DNA from: Casuarina equisetifolia
Lineage: Eukaryota > Streptophyta > Magnoliopsida > Fagales > Casuarinaceae
Length of the DNA: 64,000 bases
Reading direction: 5' to 3'
Assembly: GCA_028551475.1 (NCBI GenBank)
Contig: CM052360.1
Coordinates: forward strand, 10,156,501-10,220,500
Below the pieces are notes generated by a model. The model did no database searches. It saw only the letters and a list, made by a program, of their open reading frames with translations, and was not told where the DNA came from. Every line of letters starts with the position of its first letter. The stretch's first letter is position 1. This document shows, one piece after another, positions 63,350 to 64,000 of the stretch. Made by a program: the position numbers and the translations under genes.

Positions 63350-63554
63350 TGTTAATGCACAGCTATCTCACCAAACTTGCTGCCATATTAAGCCCATAAT
63401 TTAGGCTTAATATCCTTGTAATTATTGTACATATTTTAGCTTTCCTTATTAGTTTAGGTCTTGCTCCCTATATATGTAATGAATGCATACTTGTAAATTA
63501 TCACAGCAATAGAGAAACCCTTCATACTCCCTCGCAATTTCTTATTTTCTTACA
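63350..63554 (+). repeat. 3' LTR of the copia element (about 205 bp)
   Basis: Begins TGTTAATGCACAGC and ends TTCTTACA, with TG...CA borders directly after the polypurine tract. It contains a TATATA-like stretch near 63470. It is short for a copia LTR. The five bases after it, TTATC, would be the target-site duplication, but the truncated left end leaves no partner to compare. Confidence 0.7.
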
Positions 63555-64000
63555 TTATCAACCAAGTTGACGAAAGGGGAGACAGGCAAGCATAGTGTTG
63601 TAGTTGTTGACATGAGCAACTCTCATCGTTCAAAAACCAGTAGTGTTTGACAGGTTCCAGTTGATTCGACCCTTCCCTCCATCTTTGTGGAGGAATACTT
63701 TTGCAAACTTCGCCATCACTGCAATTTTTTCCCCTTTTCTTCCCTGATTCCCTAGCATTTTTATTTTTATTTTTATTTTTTATTTTGTTGGGTTGACTCT
63801 TTGTTTTCTTGTTAATAATACACTAAAAAATACACCTTCTTAACAAAGTAATAAGGACGCGGTTTTGTCAATATACTGCCATATATCTATTAAAAATATA
63901 AGATGACTAAATTATCCATTTGAAAATCGCACATTTTAGAAACGTGATTATCAAAACGGAGAACTTGTATATTAAATTGGAATCATGTTAACCTATTATC
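63555..64000. other. Spacer at right edge
   Basis: AT-rich sequence with a (TTTTTA)n-like run near 63760-63785. No gene is recognised. Confidence 0.5.

Larger units (their letters stand above)
60190..63554 (+). mobile_element. Ty1/copia LTR retrotransposon, 5'-truncated and inactive
   Basis: Order along +: end of the protease/pre-integrase region (60190-60520), integrase core with HMDVWGP and RSDNSAEF (about 60665-61000), linker, reverse transcriptase with LIYVDDILI (about 61800-62500), RNase H with AYCDFDY and SSAEAEYRAM (about 62850-63250), purine tract, then the 3' LTR. Integrase before reverse transcriptase places it in copia. Gag, most of protease and the 5' LTR are absent. From 60340 to the end of pol one frame is kept, broken by stops at 60958, 61771, 61912, 62203, 62482, 62674 and 63244. 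One frame change lies near 60320-60345. The copy cannot make a full polyprotein. Confidence 0.92.

Overview
The window is nuclear DNA from a flowering plant, most likely a woody eudicot. It has spliced genes with GT-AG introns, long AT-rich spacers, plastid-targeted nuclear genes, plant-only families and decayed plant retroelements. The species cannot be named from the sequence. No CRISPR array, operon, tRNA or rRNA gene was seen.

Left part (1-10.0 kb, minus strand): two tandem NRT1/PTR transporter genes of the NPF5.2/PTR3 type. The first runs off the left edge, with only exons 1-2 inside the window. The second (3063-6952) is complete, with four exons and 592 codons. A degraded exon-4 relic of a third copy lies at about 9.8-10.0 kb. 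From 10 to 18.5 kb there is no intact gene. This stretch holds a diverged tandem duplication, the 3' end of a LINE-type retrotransposon and a broken GDSL-lipase gene.

Middle (18.6-39.0 kb, plus strand): MORF2 (plastid RNA editing factor), a long U2AF65-related splicing-factor gene, and nuclear RPL28 of the plastid ribosome. The order matches, from memory, the Arabidopsis At2g33430-At2g33450 interval. The U2AF65-like gene reads cleanly through nine exons except for one frameshift in exon 1. That shift separates the basic RS-like N-terminus from the U2AF35-binding motif and all three RRMs. Its last RRM (UHM) carries an acidic insertion of about 190 residues. MORF2 intron 3 holds a tandem array of units of about 420-440 bp.

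Right part: NPGR2 (41034-46348, minus strand, five exons, 732 aa) is a TPR scaffold related to TTC7. A single-exon glycine-rich cell-wall protein (51203-52447, minus strand) has a clear higher-order repeat. The 52.5-60.2 kb stretch has no recognisable gene. A 5'-truncated Ty1/copia element (about 60.19-63.55 kb, plus strand) ends in a 205-bp 3' LTR. Its pol frame is interrupted by seven stop codons, each explainable by one C-to-T or G-to-A transition.

The genes serve separate household roles (peptide/nitrate transport, plastid RNA editing and translation, splicing, membrane lipid kinase scaffolding, cell wall) and do not form one pathway. I found no convincing evidence of a new biological system. 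The points most worth following are the U2AF-like frameshift and UHM insertion, the NPF cluster with its ExxER change, and the repeat structures.
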